Shown in pieces: positions 1 to 8,685 of a DNA stretch of 64,000 nt (the stretch's first letter is position 1; every line of letters begins with the position of its first letter). Location: assembly GCF_018918005.1 (NCBI RefSeq), contig NZ_JAHLPR010000031.1:1-64000 (forward strand), written 5' to 3'. The position numbers were made by a program, and so were the translations under genes. The notes under the pieces were generated by a model. That model was not told where the DNA came from, made no database searches, and was given only the letters and a program-made list of their open reading frames with translations. The DNA is from Paenibacillus sp. MSJ-34. GTDB lineage: Bacteria; Bacillota; Bacilli; Paenibacillales; Paenibacillaceae.

Positions 1-57
1 GATTATTACAAAGGAGTTCATGGCTATGAATACAGGATAAATGATGTGAAAAAGTAG
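1..57 (+). CDS. 3' end of a gene cut by the window edge
   Basis: An open frame runs from base 1 to a TAG at 55-57 and encodes 18 residues ending in YRINDVKK. It is too short to assign. No other long frame covers this stretch, so it is probably the C-terminus of a gene lying mostly outside the window. Confidence 0.4.
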   Translation, partial: DYYKGVHGYEYRINDVKK

Positions 58-117
58 ACTGGGGACAGGGGAAGAAGATCCCCATACCCCAGCTTACTTT
101 GGTACGTATGAACGGAG

Positions 118-537
118 ATGCACGAACTTAAAGGACGCCGTCAGGCGTTTTTCTTATTGCCTGTTTCTGTTGACGGAGGATACTTGGCTATTGGAGATGG
201 ACATGCCTTGCAGGGAGACGGCGAGGTTAGTTGCCAAGCGATTGAATGCCCGATGGAAATCGTTGATATTACGATCTATTTACATCATAAGAAATTGTCT
301 TATCCCCGAGCGAACACTCCGTCAGGGTGGATCACTTTTGGATTTCACGAAGATTTAAATGAAGCGACTGTTCAGGCATTAGATGGAATGCTCAATCTGA
401 TGGGGGAACTGTATGGGCTTAATCGCGTTGAGGCAATTGCTTTAGGAAGTTCTGTTGTCGATTTGAGAATAACCCAAATTGTAAACGGTGTCAAAGGCGT
501 TCATGCCTGTTTGCCCCACGGTATTTTTAAGTAAGGA
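118..537 (+). pseudogene. acetamidase/formamidase, 5'-truncated remnant
   Basis: The 138-residue frame matches only the C-terminal half of the acetamidase/formamidase family (FmdA_AmdA), which hydrolyses short amides to ammonia and acid and is usually about 300 residues. Family-typical stretches are GDGHALQGDGEV (near residue 26), AIECPMEIV, PSGWITFGFHEDLNEA and VDLRITQIVNGVKGVHA, with a natural-looking C-terminus LPHGIFK. The N-terminal half is missing. The first residues (MHELKGRRQA) are read through a terminator-like hairpin and do not look like family sequence, so the ATG at 118 is probably accidental. Truncation makes catalysis unlikely. I am confident of the family and fairly confident that it is a remnant. 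Confidence 0.8.
131..153 (+). terminator. small hairpin with T-tract
   Basis: ACGCC (135-139), loop GTCA and GGCGT (144-148) form a short stem followed by TTTTT. It sits where acetamidase homology begins, so it could be the terminator of the gene ending at 57, joined to the interior of the acetamidase gene by a deletion. Confidence 0.4.
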
Positions 538-549
538 AGGAGGAATGAA

Positions 550-846
550 ATGAAAAGTATAAAGTCTCCGGGAGGCTCCATGTATCCTTATTTTTATAAG
601 GGAGGGGAAGTTCATTGTCTCAAATACGGGGGGTTTCTAAAAAACAAACATCGATTGTTTGCATTAATGAGGGAAGAAGAAGAGTTTATTCGGAGAACGA
701 ACAAGCAACTTCGAATATGGATCGATCTTTACGAAACCAAAGTGACCAAGGAAGTACTAATAGAATTAATTCAAAGCTTGAAACGAATAAATCATCATAT
801 TCAAAAATTTTCAAACAAACGGCAGCGTTTTACGAGAACATAGGAT
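550..846 (+). pseudogene. fragment of a small unknown protein, fused to unrelated 3' sequence
   Basis: A 97-codon frame begins after a good ribosome site (GGAGGA at 538-543). The segment MREEEEFIRRTNKQLRIWID (internal ATG at 667) and the following helix-rich stretch to about residue 88 look like the N-terminal half of a small Bacillales protein I know only as hypothetical. After FSNKRQRF the frame ends, while another frame continues straight into a VOC-type domain. This suggests the gene was broken and joined to the next remnant. No function can be given. Confidence 0.35.
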
Positions 847-1059
847 TTAGAGCCGTATAGTATCTTGAGTCGGCTGAACCTCACGTTTGCCTTTATAGGG
901 ATTCGATAGAAATTGTCTTAACGAAATCCAAGAATGAGAACATTGTTCCGAATAGACTCATTCATGGCTACGGTTATGACGCTTATTTTGTTGCTCTTGA
1001 ACAAGAATTCGTGTTTGAGGATATCGATGGCAGATGGATTAAAAGGTTATATTTTTAAT
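812..1059 (+). pseudogene. VOC (glyoxalase/bleomycin-resistance) family remnant
   Basis: In the frame containing 821 the translation reads KQTAAFYENIGFRAV, then a TAG stop (about 866), then YLESAEPHVCLYRDSIEIVL and VFEDIDGRWI before TAA at 1057-1059. TAAFYENIGF followed by VCLYRDSIEIVL is the usual start of a VOC module. The in-frame stop, missing start and fusion to the preceding fragment mark it as a pseudogene. No ribosome site precedes it. Confidence 0.7.
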
Positions 1060-1100
1060 GATGCGGAGCATTTGTCGACGGACATAAAGGAGAGGCTTAC

Positions 1101-1637
1101 ATGCAAGTGAAAATTAGCTTGACCGACGAAAGTACCAAATTCATCATAAACAATCTATACCCGTTATACTTGCATGATTTGTCTGAGATATGGGGATGGA
1201 AACCGAATCAATACGGTGTTTATGAAGACGATGACACGTTAACGTTGAGCGATCAAAATAAAGTTTTTGATATATGGTGGACGAAGCCGTCCGTACTATT
1301 TCCATACCTGATTAGAGTAGATAATATTCCGGCAGGATTTGCGTTAGTGGCGACGCCGCCATACACTCCTCATGGCAGTGATTATTATATGAATGAATTT
1401 TTTATATTAAGGCCGTACCGCGGCATGGGGGTGGCTCAAACCGCGGCGGTCCAAGTGTTTCACAACCACCGAAGTTCTTGGGAGTTGCAAACGAATCCAA
1501 CGGAAAAGAATACGAGGGCGCAATCTTTCTGGAGAAAAACAATTAGCAAATATACTTCCGGATCATATCAAGAAGATTTCACAGAAACCGAAAATAACGG
1601 ATATATGTTAATGTTCAGATTTAATAGCCCATCTTAA
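1101..1637 (+). CDS. GNAT-family N-acetyltransferase
   Basis: The 178-residue protein has the GNAT acetyl-CoA site in the form RPYRGMGVAQTAA (about residues 110-122, matching the R/Q-x-x-G-x-G/A pattern). FPYLIRVDNIPAGFALVATP forms the preceding β-strands. WELQTNPTEKNTRAQSFWRK is the late segment where GNATs carry the N-x-A-x-x-F/W element. It should move an acetyl group from acetyl-CoA to an amine; the substrate cannot be read. The start is set by AAGGAGAGG 12 bases upstream. The 3' end overlaps the convergent exporter gene by about 30 bases. Confidence 0.8.
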   Translation: MQVKISLTDESTKFIINNLYPLYLHDLSEIWGWKPNQYGVYEDDDTLTLSDQNKVFDIWWTKPSVLFPYLIRVDNIPAGFALVATPPYTPHGSDYYMNEFFILRPYRGMGVAQTAAVQVFHNHRSSWELQTNPTEKNTRAQSFWRKTISKYTSGSYQEDFTETENNGYMLMFRFNSPS

Positions 1638-2540
1638 TGCTCTTTGGATCATGCGGATCAATCGTAAGTTGTCTATATTGACCAGCACGATTCCGCCGAT
1701 GATCACGATTCCCCCGATCACAGATAACAAGGAGATCGGCTCATGGTACAGGTAGGCGCCCAGGGCGAGGGCGATGAGCGGCGAAATATAGAGCCAGGTT
1801 GAGGGAAACACGGGATTCGTTTTGGCTACGAGCCAATAATAGATGGTGTGACCCGTCATCGAACCGGCGATGATTAAATACAGAAGCGAGAGCATCGCAT
1901 TTGGAGCCAGCATCGATTCGAGGCGAACGTCTTCCGTTAGGAACGACAGAGCTAGCAGCAGACCTCCGCCATACATCATTTGTACCGCATTCAAGGCAAT
2001 GGGCGAGGTATCCTGGAAGCGTTGTATGACGCGACGGGAATATAACGTGCCGGCAGCATAAGAAATTTGGGCTAACAAGATGACGATGCATCCGAGCGTC
2101 CATAGTCCGTTGAATGTGACGGCAATATCGGGCAAGAGCAGCAAGATCACGCCGGCCGAACCTGCGAGACAACCGGCCCAGGAGCTGCGGGACAGCTTTT
2201 GGCCTGAAATGCGGGTTTGAAGCAGCAGTATGAGGAGCGGCGCCGTTGCCGACAAGACCGCCGCAATGCCGGAGCTTACATGCTGTTCCGCCCAATACAA
2301 CGGCCCGAATACGCCGAAGGTCAATGCCGCGCCGGTCAGCAACAGCTCTTTCCGAAACAGAAGCGACAGCTTTGCCCTTCTTTTCGAGACAGCCATCCAC
2401 ACAAATAAAATACTTCCCGCCAGAAAAAAACGAATGCCTGCGGAAAAAAAAGGCGGCGCACCCGCATCGACTCCTACCTTTACAGCCAAAAAAGTGGCCC
2501 CGAAAATGAGGCACATGACAATATAATTGATCAGAATCAT
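1608..2540 (-). CDS. EamA/DMT-family exporter
   Basis: This is a 310-residue integral membrane protein with about ten hydrophobic helices in two repeated EamA halves (N half starting LINYIVMCLIFGATFLAVKV; C half with ALNAVQMMYGGGLLLALSFL). DMT exporters typically expel metabolites or amino-acid derivatives across the plasma membrane. The start is fixed by AGGAGG eight bases before the ATG. It is divergent from a MocR-type PLP regulator, and such pairs often mean that the regulator controls the exporter, so an amino-acid or vitamin B6-related substrate is a reasonable inference. Confidence 0.85.
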   Translation of the reverse strand: MILINYIVMCLIFGATFLAVKVGVDAGAPPFFSAGIRFFLAGSILFVWMAVSKRRAKLSLLFRKELLLTGAALTFGVFGPLYWAEQHVSSGIAAVLSATAPLLILLLQTRISGQKLSRSSWAGCLAGSAGVILLLLPDIAVTFNGLWTLGCIVILLAQISYAAGTLYSRRVIQRFQDTSPIALNAVQMMYGGGLLLALSFLTEDVRLESMLAPNAMLSLLYLIIAGSMTGHTIYYWLVAKTNPVFPSTWLYISPLIALALGAYLYHEPISLLSVIGGIVIIGGIVLVNIDNLRLIRMIQRALRWAIKSEH

Positions 2541-2656
2541 TTCTACTCCTCCTATCTTTTGCCTTATTATAAATACGAGGAAGTAGAACAGATGAAAAAT
2601 AACAGAACAGATTCCGAAAATGTCCTTTATAATAGTGGGGAGGAGGCGGGGCCTGT

Positions 2657-4075
2657 ATGAGAAGCAACGATCTTGCCCATGTTCATTCGGATAAGCTGTT
2701 CGAACAAGTTTACGATTATATTCTGGAACGGATCCGACGCGGAGAGTGGAAGGCCCACGAGAAACTCCCTTCGATTCGAACGTTGGCGGCGGAACTCCAT
2801 GTGCATCGGCTCACGGTGTTCAAAGCTTATCAAATGCTGAAAGGAAACCGGGCCGTATATGTAAAGGATAAATCCGGTTATTATGTTCAACCAGGCGGCA
2901 GTCTGCCCGTTGAAACGCAGCACGATCCGATCGTCTCGGCTTTCGTGCAGGAAAGCGGCCTCTCTGAAATTCATCAGGTGCAAGCCGTGTACCAATTTTC
3001 CAAAGCGCTGCTCGATCCGAATCTGTTGCCGAATCATTATTTTTCGGAATATGTGAAGAAAGTATTCGATATGTATCCCAAAGTGCTCGGCACCTATTCT
3101 ACCGTCCAAGGAGATTTGGAGTTGCGGGAAGCTTTGTGCCGTTATTTTACGGATCATTATCGGTTCTATTTGTCTGCGGATGAACTGTTGATCACATCGG
3201 GAGCGCAGGAGGCGATCGACCTGATCGCCAGAGTTCTGGTCAAAGCGAGGGATGTCGTTTTGCTGGAGCGCCCAACGTACGCCCCCGCGATCGATGTGTT
3301 CCGAAGACAAGGCGCCCGGATGATCCCGGTCGAGATCGACCGGGACGGGTATCCGCTGGATTGGGTGGAGCGGCTCATGCAAACCTATAAACCGCGTCTG
3401 TTTTATCTCAATCCTACCTTTCACAATCCGACAGGTTACACGGTTCCGGCCGAGCAACGAAAGAGATTGGTAGAGCTCGCGCATCAATACCAATGTTTAC
3501 TGATCGAAGACGATCCTTGTCCGGATATTTATTTTGAACAAAAACCTCCCTTGCCGTTTTTTGCCTACGATACGGCGGGATATGTCATTTATATTCGCAG
3601 CTTCAGCAAATATATCGCTCCGGGTCTGAGTATTGCCATGGTCGCATGCCGCCCGTCCGTTATGAAATACGTTGTCAAAGCGAAAGCATTATCCGATAGC
3701 GGGGCGCCGCTCTTGAACCAGAAAATCTTCTTGCATTATTTCTTCTCGGAACGGATGCAGCAGCATTTGGCAAAGCTGCGGACCGCCCTGGCGATTCGCA
3801 AGGAAATTATGGAAGACGAATTGTCGGCCGCCGGTTGGCAATGGTCCAGCCCAACGGGGGGATTTAATTTATGGATCAGGCTGCCCGAGTCGGTCCCGGT
3901 AGATACGCTTTTATCCAAGAGCATGGAGCAATCCGTTTCCTTCGTACCAGGCTCCATCTGCGATCCGCTCAGGTCCTATCAATCATGGATCCGATTGAGC
4001 TATTCCTATCTGAATGAACAACAGTTGCGGGAAGGCTTGAAACGATTCGTCAGCTTGTATCGTTCGTTGAAGTAG
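2657..4075 (+). CDS. MocR-type PLP-dependent transcriptional regulator
   Basis: A 472-residue fusion. Residues 1-75 form a GntR-type winged helix (KLPSIRTLAAELHVHRLTVF). The rest is a class I aminotransferase fold with HNPTG (256-260), the EDD acidic pair (284-286) and the PLP lysine K318 in RSFSKYIAPG. MocR proteins use the fold to sense PLP-bound ligands rather than for metabolism, although residual aminotransferase activity cannot be excluded. The length is normal for the family. Divergent orientation to the EamA exporter, with about 115 bases between starts, suggests it controls that gene and itself. Confidence 0.88.
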   Translation: MRSNDLAHVHSDKLFEQVYDYILERIRRGEWKAHEKLPSIRTLAAELHVHRLTVFKAYQMLKGNRAVYVKDKSGYYVQPGGSLPVETQHDPIVSAFVQESGLSEIHQVQAVYQFSKALLDPNLLPNHYFSEYVKKVFDMYPKVLGTYSTVQGDLELREALCRYFTDHYRFYLSADELLITSGAQEAIDLIARVLVKARDVVLLERPTYAPAIDVFRRQGARMIPVEIDRDGYPLDWVERLMQTYKPRLFYLNPTFHNPTGYTVPAEQRKRLVELAHQYQCLLIEDDPCPDIYFEQKPPLPFFAYDTAGYVIYIRSFSKYIAPGLSIAMVACRPSVMKYVVKAKALSDSGAPLLNQKIFLHYFFSERMQQHLAKLRTALAIRKEIMEDELSAAGWQWSSPTGGFNLWIRLPESVPVDTLLSKSMEQSVSFVPGSICDPLRSYQSWIRLSYSYLNEQQLREGLKRFVSLYRSLK

Positions 4076-4084
4076 ACGATTCTC

Positions 4085-4702
4085 TCAATAAGCGGCAACG
4101 CTAAACGGATGAAGCGTCCCTTTGATGGCGAACGACGCTTGACCGGTTTCCTCGGATACGACAAGGACGAGCGCATCGCATCGTTCGGTCAGGCCGATGG
4201 CCGCACGATGCCTTGTCCCCAATTTACGATCCGTTACGATCATATCGGTTAACGGGAGGATATTGGCAGCGGACACAACCGTTTCGGAGCGAACTAAGAC
4301 GGCGCCGTCATGCAGCGGGTTTCCCGGATAAAAGATCGATTCGACGAGGGGATGGGATAACATCCCGCCAATCGGAACGCTGGAGCGAATAAGCGAATCA
4401 AGCGGATCGTTGCGTTCCACCACAATTAGGGCGCCATGCCTGCGTTCGGATAAGTTGCGGACGCAAATTGTCAAATCCTCGTATTTGGAGGTGTATGGGG
4501 ATAGATAACATTTTAAGTAAAACGAAGCCGCCGTCGTAACAATATCTGTCATCACGGTTTTCATGCTTTCGAACTCTTGAAGGAGACATATGTTTTCGTT
4601 ATTCAACCGATCGATATTGCGCTGTGCCAATGAAGATATTTCAGCAAGCCGGTTTAATAAATGTTCTTTTAATAAGGAAGTATTGCAATTCTGATTAAGC
4701 AT
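4085..4702 (-). CDS. cdaS: CdaS-type diadenylate cyclase (c-di-AMP synthase)
   Basis: The 205-residue protein matches the sporulation-specific CdaS: an N-terminal helical segment (residues 1-60, which in CdaS is autoinhibitory) followed by a DAC domain. The two DAC motifs are intact: DGA at 132-134 (NPLHDGAVLV) and RHR at 164-166 (GTRHRAAIG). The enzyme condenses two ATP into c-di-AMP. There are no transmembrane helices, so it is not CdaA, and no DNA-binding C-terminus, so it is not DisA. The convergent MocR gene ends about 10 bases away. The ribosome site is weak (GAGG) and I could not define a sporulation-sigma promoter with confidence. Confidence 0.9.
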   Translation of the reverse strand: MLNQNCNTSLLKEHLLNRLAEISSLAQRNIDRLNNENICLLQEFESMKTVMTDIVTTAASFYLKCYLSPYTSKYEDLTICVRNLSERRHGALIVVERNDPLDSLIRSSVPIGGMLSHPLVESIFYPGNPLHDGAVLVRSETVVSAANILPLTDMIVTDRKLGTRHRAAIGLTERCDALVLVVSEETGQASFAIKGTLHPFSVAAY

Positions 4703-4804
4703 CTGCCGAAACCTCGATTTTTCAAAATTAAGTTGTTTTCATGTTTCCCATAAGGGATCCCTGCAATACGCTTTGCCGTATTTCAAGAATGGAGAGGACA
4801 ATCC

Positions 4805-5228
4805 ATGAAAATCATGATCATTGCAATTAGTCGCGAAGGAAAGATGGATTATAGATGGGCATTACGGAAGAACATTGGACATTAGAATGGAGGCAGCGGA
4901 TGTTATTATTTTCTTTGATTTGTCGCCGTTGATTACGACATACAGAGTCATTAAGCGCAGACTGCAATATCATGGCAAGACAAGACCCGACTTGAATGAG
5001 GGCTGTCCGGAGTCGATTGATTGGCAATTCATGATGTACTGCTGGAATTTCAGGCGCGACAAAAGGCACGGTATCACGGAGAAATTAAAACAACATTCAA
5101 AGGACAAACAAATCATTCTTATTCGAACCCCTAAAGAAGCCAAATTGTTATTGCGTGACATAACGAATAGCGGGTGCCGCTCTTTCGAAAGGGCCGATGT
5201 GTCGGAAATCATTGGACAGAAATAATGT
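4805..5228 (+). pseudogene. FlaR-like P-loop kinase (topology modulation protein) with internal deletion
   Basis: A good ribosome site (GGAGAGG) and ATG at 4805 begin MKIMII, the typical first β-strand of this P-loop family. The Walker A loop and some 40-50 following residues are missing. Homology resumes in another frame at LVAKERWIIDGHYGRTLDIR (from about 4824) and runs to the C-terminus, including ADVIIFFDLSPLITTYRVIK and GKTRPDLNEGC. A deletion has thus removed the ATP-binding loop and shifted the frame. The downstream part alone could be read from ATG 4821 but would lack nucleotide binding, so I call it a pseudogene. Confidence 0.75.
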
Positions 5229-5336
5229 TTTGTTCCCAATAAGTTCCCGCAGGACAAGCGGGGGAAGCCTGCATATACACGATGTTCACAGTGCAATCTA
5301 ATGATTGAAACCAAACTGTAGGAGGAACATACTGTT

Positions 5337-5900
5337 ATGCAACTGGCGGTACACGAGGCGCAGGATTTGCATGAATTGGCAATGAGCTGCGTGAATTCCA
5401 TTACGAATATGGCCTGTTTTATGAGCCAGGCGCAAGATCCCGAATTAAAATCGATCTTGGAAAAACATTTCCCGCAACATATTCAAGATTACAACATGAA
5501 GGTGGAATACTTGAGTAAACCGGAAGGGGCAACGTCTACATTACCTGTTCCCAATATTCAGCCCAACCTTCAGTCTTTTACGCAAGCCCCGATCAATCCG
5601 GTACCGGTAACCCCGAGAACGACGGTTCAACAATTTAATGACAGGGAAATTGCCACCGCTTATTTGCTTACATTGAAGCGTTCCGGCAAAGATTACGCAT
5701 GGGCGGCCATGGAAATGAGCAATCCCGAAATAAGAAGCTTTCTGGAAGATGCGTTCCGGATGTGTTCGCATCATGCATACGATGTTTGGCAATGGATGGT
5801 GAAGAAGGGATTCTACCCGTTGGAAGCCGCTTCGCCGACAACGCTCAATACGCTGGGCGGATTTTATCAAGTGGTTCAGGAACCCGCTGCCGTACACTAA
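5337..5900 (+). CDS. CotF-like spore coat protein
   Basis: A 187-residue protein with two helical, ferritin-like halves. The first (residues 1-65) has LHELAMSCVNSITNMACFMS and the second (about 105-170) has REIATAYLLTLKRSGKDYAW and CSHHAYDVWQWMVKKGFYPL. They are joined by a Pro/Thr-rich linker. This two-part pattern is typical of CotF-type coat proteins of Bacillales, which assemble in the spore coat. TAGGAGGA lies 10 bases before the ATG, and a clear terminator follows. It is a single-gene unit and a sporulation promoter is expected but not assigned. Confidence 0.75.
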   Translation: MQLAVHEAQDLHELAMSCVNSITNMACFMSQAQDPELKSILEKHFPQHIQDYNMKVEYLSKPEGATSTLPVPNIQPNLQSFTQAPINPVPVTPRTTVQQFNDREIATAYLLTLKRSGKDYAWAAMEMSNPEIRSFLEDAFRMCSHHAYDVWQWMVKKGFYPLEAASPTTLNTLGGFYQVVQEPAAVH

Positions 5901-5912
5901 TATGTAATGATC

Positions 5913-5952
5913 AAGCCCTCTTTGATTTGGAAAAGGAGGGCTTATTTTTTTG
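5913..5952 (+). terminator. intrinsic terminator after the coat protein gene
   Basis: AAGCCCTC (5913-5920) pairs with GAGGGCTT (5936-5943), followed by a T-rich tail. Confidence 0.85.
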
Positions 5953-6084
5953 TCTGTGCTATAATAATTTGTGTTGGGATTGCATCCTTTTGGAGCCGAT
6001 ACCCGACATGCGAGTTACATATGATTGCCACACAATCCGTGCTTTGATTCCGCAAGTGAACAAAGACTAGGGAGGAGATGCAAA

Positions 6085-6906
6085 ATGTCCAAAACGATGG
6101 ACTGGTTGCACGAAAAGAAACGAAACGCTCAGAAGATTACCATGCTTACGTGTTATGACTACCCTACCGCAGTATTGCAAGACCAAGCGGGATTGGATGT
6201 CATCTTCGTAGGCGATTCTTTGGGCACGAACGAGTTAGGTTACGATCATGAAGTTTCGGTTACTTTAGACGACATCGTTCATCATCTTAAGGCTGTCCGG
6301 AGAGGAGTCAAGCATGCATATTTGCTGGCGGATATGCCTTACAGGACGTATGAGAATGCCGATATGGCTTTGGAAACGGCACGGAAGCTGCTGTTTCACG
6401 GCGCCGACGGCGTGAAGCTGGAAGGGATGCAGGAAGAGATTATATCCTATTTGCACCAACACCGGATTGAGGTTTGGGGGCATCTCGGACATACCCCTCA
6501 GCATTATGAAACTGCGGTTGTTCGGGGCAAGACATTTGCTGCTGCCCAAAGTTTGGTGGAAGGCGCGATTGCATTGCAAGATGCGGGCGCTCGTATGATC
6601 GTACTGGAGCTTGTACCTGAAGAACTGGGCAAGGTCATTACCGATCAACTTATGATCCCTACTATCGGGATTGGCGCCGGCAGATTTACGGACGGGCAAG
6701 TGCTTATCGTTCAAGATATGCTAGGAATAACGCCGCGTCATTTCCGTCATTCCAAGAATTATGGCAATGTAGGCGAAATCATGCTTCAGGCGTTTCAAAC
6801 CTACGCCGATGAGGTGGAACGCGGCCGATTTCCGCAAGCTGCAAACATACGGAATATGGAAGCAATAGAGCGGGAGAAATTATTGCATTATTACCAAAGC
6901 GAATAG
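6085..6906 (+). CDS. panB: 3-methyl-2-oxobutanoate hydroxymethyltransferase (ketopantoate synthase)
   Basis: PanB makes ketopantoate from 2-oxoisovalerate and 5,10-methylene-THF, the first step of pantothenate synthesis, in the cytosol. Family motifs are present: KITMLTCYDYPTAVLQDQAG at the N-terminus, VIFVGDSLG with the metal-binding Asp, LADMPY, GADGVKLEG, VWGHLGHTPQ with the Glu/His active-site region, and PTIGIGAG. The start at 6085 (273 residues, normal length) is chosen because GGAGGAG lies seven bases upstream; a longer in-frame start at 6025 lacks one. It stands alone: panC and panD, often beside it, are not in the window. Confidence 0.93.
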   Translation: MSKTMDWLHEKKRNAQKITMLTCYDYPTAVLQDQAGLDVIFVGDSLGTNELGYDHEVSVTLDDIVHHLKAVRRGVKHAYLLADMPYRTYENADMALETARKLLFHGADGVKLEGMQEEIISYLHQHRIEVWGHLGHTPQHYETAVVRGKTFAAAQSLVEGAIALQDAGARMIVLELVPEELGKVITDQLMIPTIGIGAGRFTDGQVLIVQDMLGITPRHFRHSKNYGNVGEIMLQAFQTYADEVERGRFPQAANIRNMEAIEREKLLHYYQSE

Positions 6907-6921
6907 GAATTCTAGCCTTTT

Positions 6922-6946
6922 AGCTCCGCTGAGTGCGGGGCTTTTT
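6922..6946 (+). terminator. intrinsic terminator after panB
   Basis: AGCTCCGC (6922-6929) pairs with GCGGGGCT (6935-6942) and runs into TTTTT. Confidence 0.85.
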
Positions 6947-6954
6947 AATATAAA

Positions 6955-7215
6955 GAAGGAGACCTTCTTATTTCCAAGGCGATCCGCGCGAACCTACGCT
7001 TCTCAGCTTGGCGCTAAACGAAACTGCCAATCCTTATTGGGCTCGAAACGAAGGCTTTCCCAACCTAACGAAAGTACGAATCGTTATTCATTGGAAATCG
7101 GGCGTCTCAGCGCCTTTTCCCCTCATTAGCGTGTTGTAGTTTCGTTACATCCGGGGACAAGGCGATTTACAGGCGAATAGCGTGTCTACGTTTCGTTAGT
7201 CCGCCCGGCGGGCTG
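6955..7215 (-). repeat. dispersed intergenic repeat, copy A
   Basis: About 250 bases without a credible gene. Read on the minus strand it aligns through most of its length with copies B (21.13-21.47 kb) and D (58.56-58.86 kb). Shared blocks include CGATTTCC-ATGAATA-CGAT, GTACTTTCGTTA, GAGCCCAATAAGGATT and several TAACGAAA/TTTCGTTA octamers. The copies are degenerate, not identical. Confidence 0.75.
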
Positions 7216-7245
7216 TCAGCCGTATTATGAAAACCACGACAAGCA

Positions 7246-7275
7246 AGGCGTGCAAACCAAACCGTTTGCACGCCT
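7246..7275 (-). terminator. perfect hairpin at the 3' end of the LacI-type gene
   Basis: AGGCGTGCAAAC (7246-7257) and GTTTGCACGCCT (7264-7275) form a 12-bp perfect stem just past the regulator's stop codon on the minus strand. The T-tract is weak. Confidence 0.65.
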
Positions 7276-7293
7276 CTTCGTATGTCAACGGCG

Positions 7294-8316
7294 TTACGTC
7301 GAGCTGCGGATAACCAATTCCGTCGGCAGGATGACTCTCTTCGGAAGCATCGTATTTCCGTTGATCCGATCAAGCAGCAGGTCGACCGCGACCATGCCGA
7401 TTTCCTTGGTCGGCACATTCACCGTAGATAACGGAGGATTGTAAAACTTCGAAACTTCAATATTGGACAGTCCCATCACAGCCACTTGATCGGGCACGGA
7501 GATGCCGTTGTTATATAAACTGCTGAGGGCGGCCATCGCCATCAAGTCGCTTGCTGCGAAGAAAGCGGTGGGCAAATTTTTCGTTTCGCATAATCGATTC
7601 ATCTTCTCGATACAGAGCGTTTCGTCCCACATGCAATCGATAATCCAGTCGGGATTTACCGACAATCCGGCCGCATGCATGGTGGAATAATAGCCCCGAT
7701 AGCGTTGGCTGTCCTTAATGTTTCCGTTCGATCCGCTCCCGCCTATAAAACCGATCTGCGTATGTCCTCTTTCAATAAGATGCTCTACCGCCATGGAAGC
7801 GACGCTGTAATGATCGTAGCCGACATTATCGATATCCCAACGTTCCGTGTCGATGCCGACGATATACGGAACCTGCTTGCGCAAATACTCGTAAGTTTCC
7901 GTATTAAGCGATTCCATCAGAATCAGGCCTGTAATGGATTCGTTGAACGTGTTATATAAAATCTTCTTATCGTCCAATTCGGGGCCCGTCCGAATAAAAG
8001 CGATGTCATGCCCTTGGCTGAACAACCGCTCTTCCGCACCGGACAAAATAGACATAAAGTAAGGATCGTTATATTTATTTTTGGTAACGCTTAGGACGCA
8101 GCCGATCTTGATGTTCGTCTTGGCAGCGGACGAATCGTTGTTCGCTGCCTGGCGTTTGACGCTTGAGCTTACCCGATAGTTCAGTTGAGTAACAGCTTGC
8201 CAAACTTTGGCGCGGGTTTCCTCCGTAATTTTGTACTTGGAATCGTTATTTAACACTCTCGAGACGGTGGCGGTGGATACGTTGGCCAACTTCGCGACAT
8301 CTCTAATGGTACTCAT
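7294..8316 (-). CDS. LacI/GalR-family transcriptional regulator
   Basis: The 340-residue protein starts with the LacI helix-turn-helix (IRDVAKLANVSTATVSRVL), then a periplasmic-binding-like effector domain (GCVLSVTKNKYNDPYFMSIL, HTQIGFIGGSG, PTAFFAASDLMAMAALSSL). It should bind a sugar-like ligand and repress or derepress nearby genes. The start at 8316 is chosen because AAAGGAGG lies just upstream and the helix-turn-helix then begins at residue 4; an upstream in-frame extension has no family sequence. It is divergent from the DUF4832/ABC-transporter operon, its likely target. Palindromic sites lie in the shared intergenic region. Confidence 0.9.
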   Translation of the reverse strand: MSTIRDVAKLANVSTATVSRVLNNDSKYKITEETRAKVWQAVTQLNYRVSSSVKRQAANNDSSAAKTNIKIGCVLSVTKNKYNDPYFMSILSGAEERLFSQGHDIAFIRTGPELDDKKILYNTFNESITGLILMESLNTETYEYLRKQVPYIVGIDTERWDIDNVGYDHYSVASMAVEHLIERGHTQIGFIGGSGSNGNIKDSQRYRGYYSTMHAAGLSVNPDWIIDCMWDETLCIEKMNRLCETKNLPTAFFAASDLMAMAALSSLYNNGISVPDQVAVMGLSNIEVSKFYNPPLSTVNVPTKEIGMVAVDLLLDRINGNTMLPKRVILPTELVIRSST

Positions 8317-8474
8317 AAATCGGTAAACCTCCTTTGTACATGTTACATCATAACATAATAACGCAGTGTTACATGCCGAATTTTTCGGCCAAAACGTTAC
8401 ATGGTACTTTTTATGTAACAAGTACATGCATTATCATTCTCTTGTTACGTCGATAAATCACGATATGAAACATT

Positions 8475-8488
8475 TGGAAAGCGCTTGA
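8475..8488. promoter_or_regulatory. CRE/LacI-like operator candidate
   Basis: TGGAAAGCGCTTGA has an 8-bp palindrome AAGCGCTT around a central CG, close to the catabolite-responsive element consensus (TGNAANCGNWNNCA) but with GA instead of CA at the end. It may bind CcpA or the adjacent LacI-type regulator. Confidence 0.5.
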
Positions 8489-8566
8489 TTTGCGTAAACA
8501 AGGCGAGTTAGCGCCGATAATCTATATTTTTCCTAAAATAAGTCTAGGAAATAACTAAATTGTGAC

Positions 8567-8594
8567 TTGCAAGTTTAGTCATGGGTGTTATAAT
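8567..8594 (+). promoter_or_regulatory. promoter of the DUF4832/ABC operon
   Basis: A -35-like TTGCAA (8567-8572) and a perfect -10 TATAAT (8589-8594) are separated by 16 bases. The 10-bp palindrome ACTTGCAAGT (8565-8574) overlaps the -35 box and could be an operator. Confidence 0.55.
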
Positions 8595-8685
8595 TACATC
8601 ATAAAGATTACTAAAATTAATGTAACAAATAACGTAACAAAACTCAAGTGTCCTAAAGAATGAAACCTTAGGAGTGAGTAAAACA

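Larger units (their letters stand above)
8341..8639. promoter_or_regulatory. divergent control region with seven TGTTACAT-type octamers
   Basis: Octamers of the type TGTTAC(A/G)T or its complement occur at 8341, 8367, 8395, 8413, 8443, 8620 and 8632, between the regulator and its divergent operon. 8396-8419 contains an inverted pair GTTACAT/ATGTAAC. The half-site TGTTACG/CGTAACA would give a LacI-type palindrome with a central CG, so autoregulation or operon control is plausible. Confidence 0.5.

Noticed and set aside
1741..2667. 308-codon minus-strand frame overlapping the EamA gene
   Set aside because: Arg/His/Cys-rich composition with no hydrophobic helices; the alternative frame encodes a clear ten-helix transporter.
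4821..5225. Treating the FlaR-like frame as an intact short gene
   Set aside because: The Walker A loop is missing, and the original start with MKIMII remains upstream in another frame, showing a deletion.
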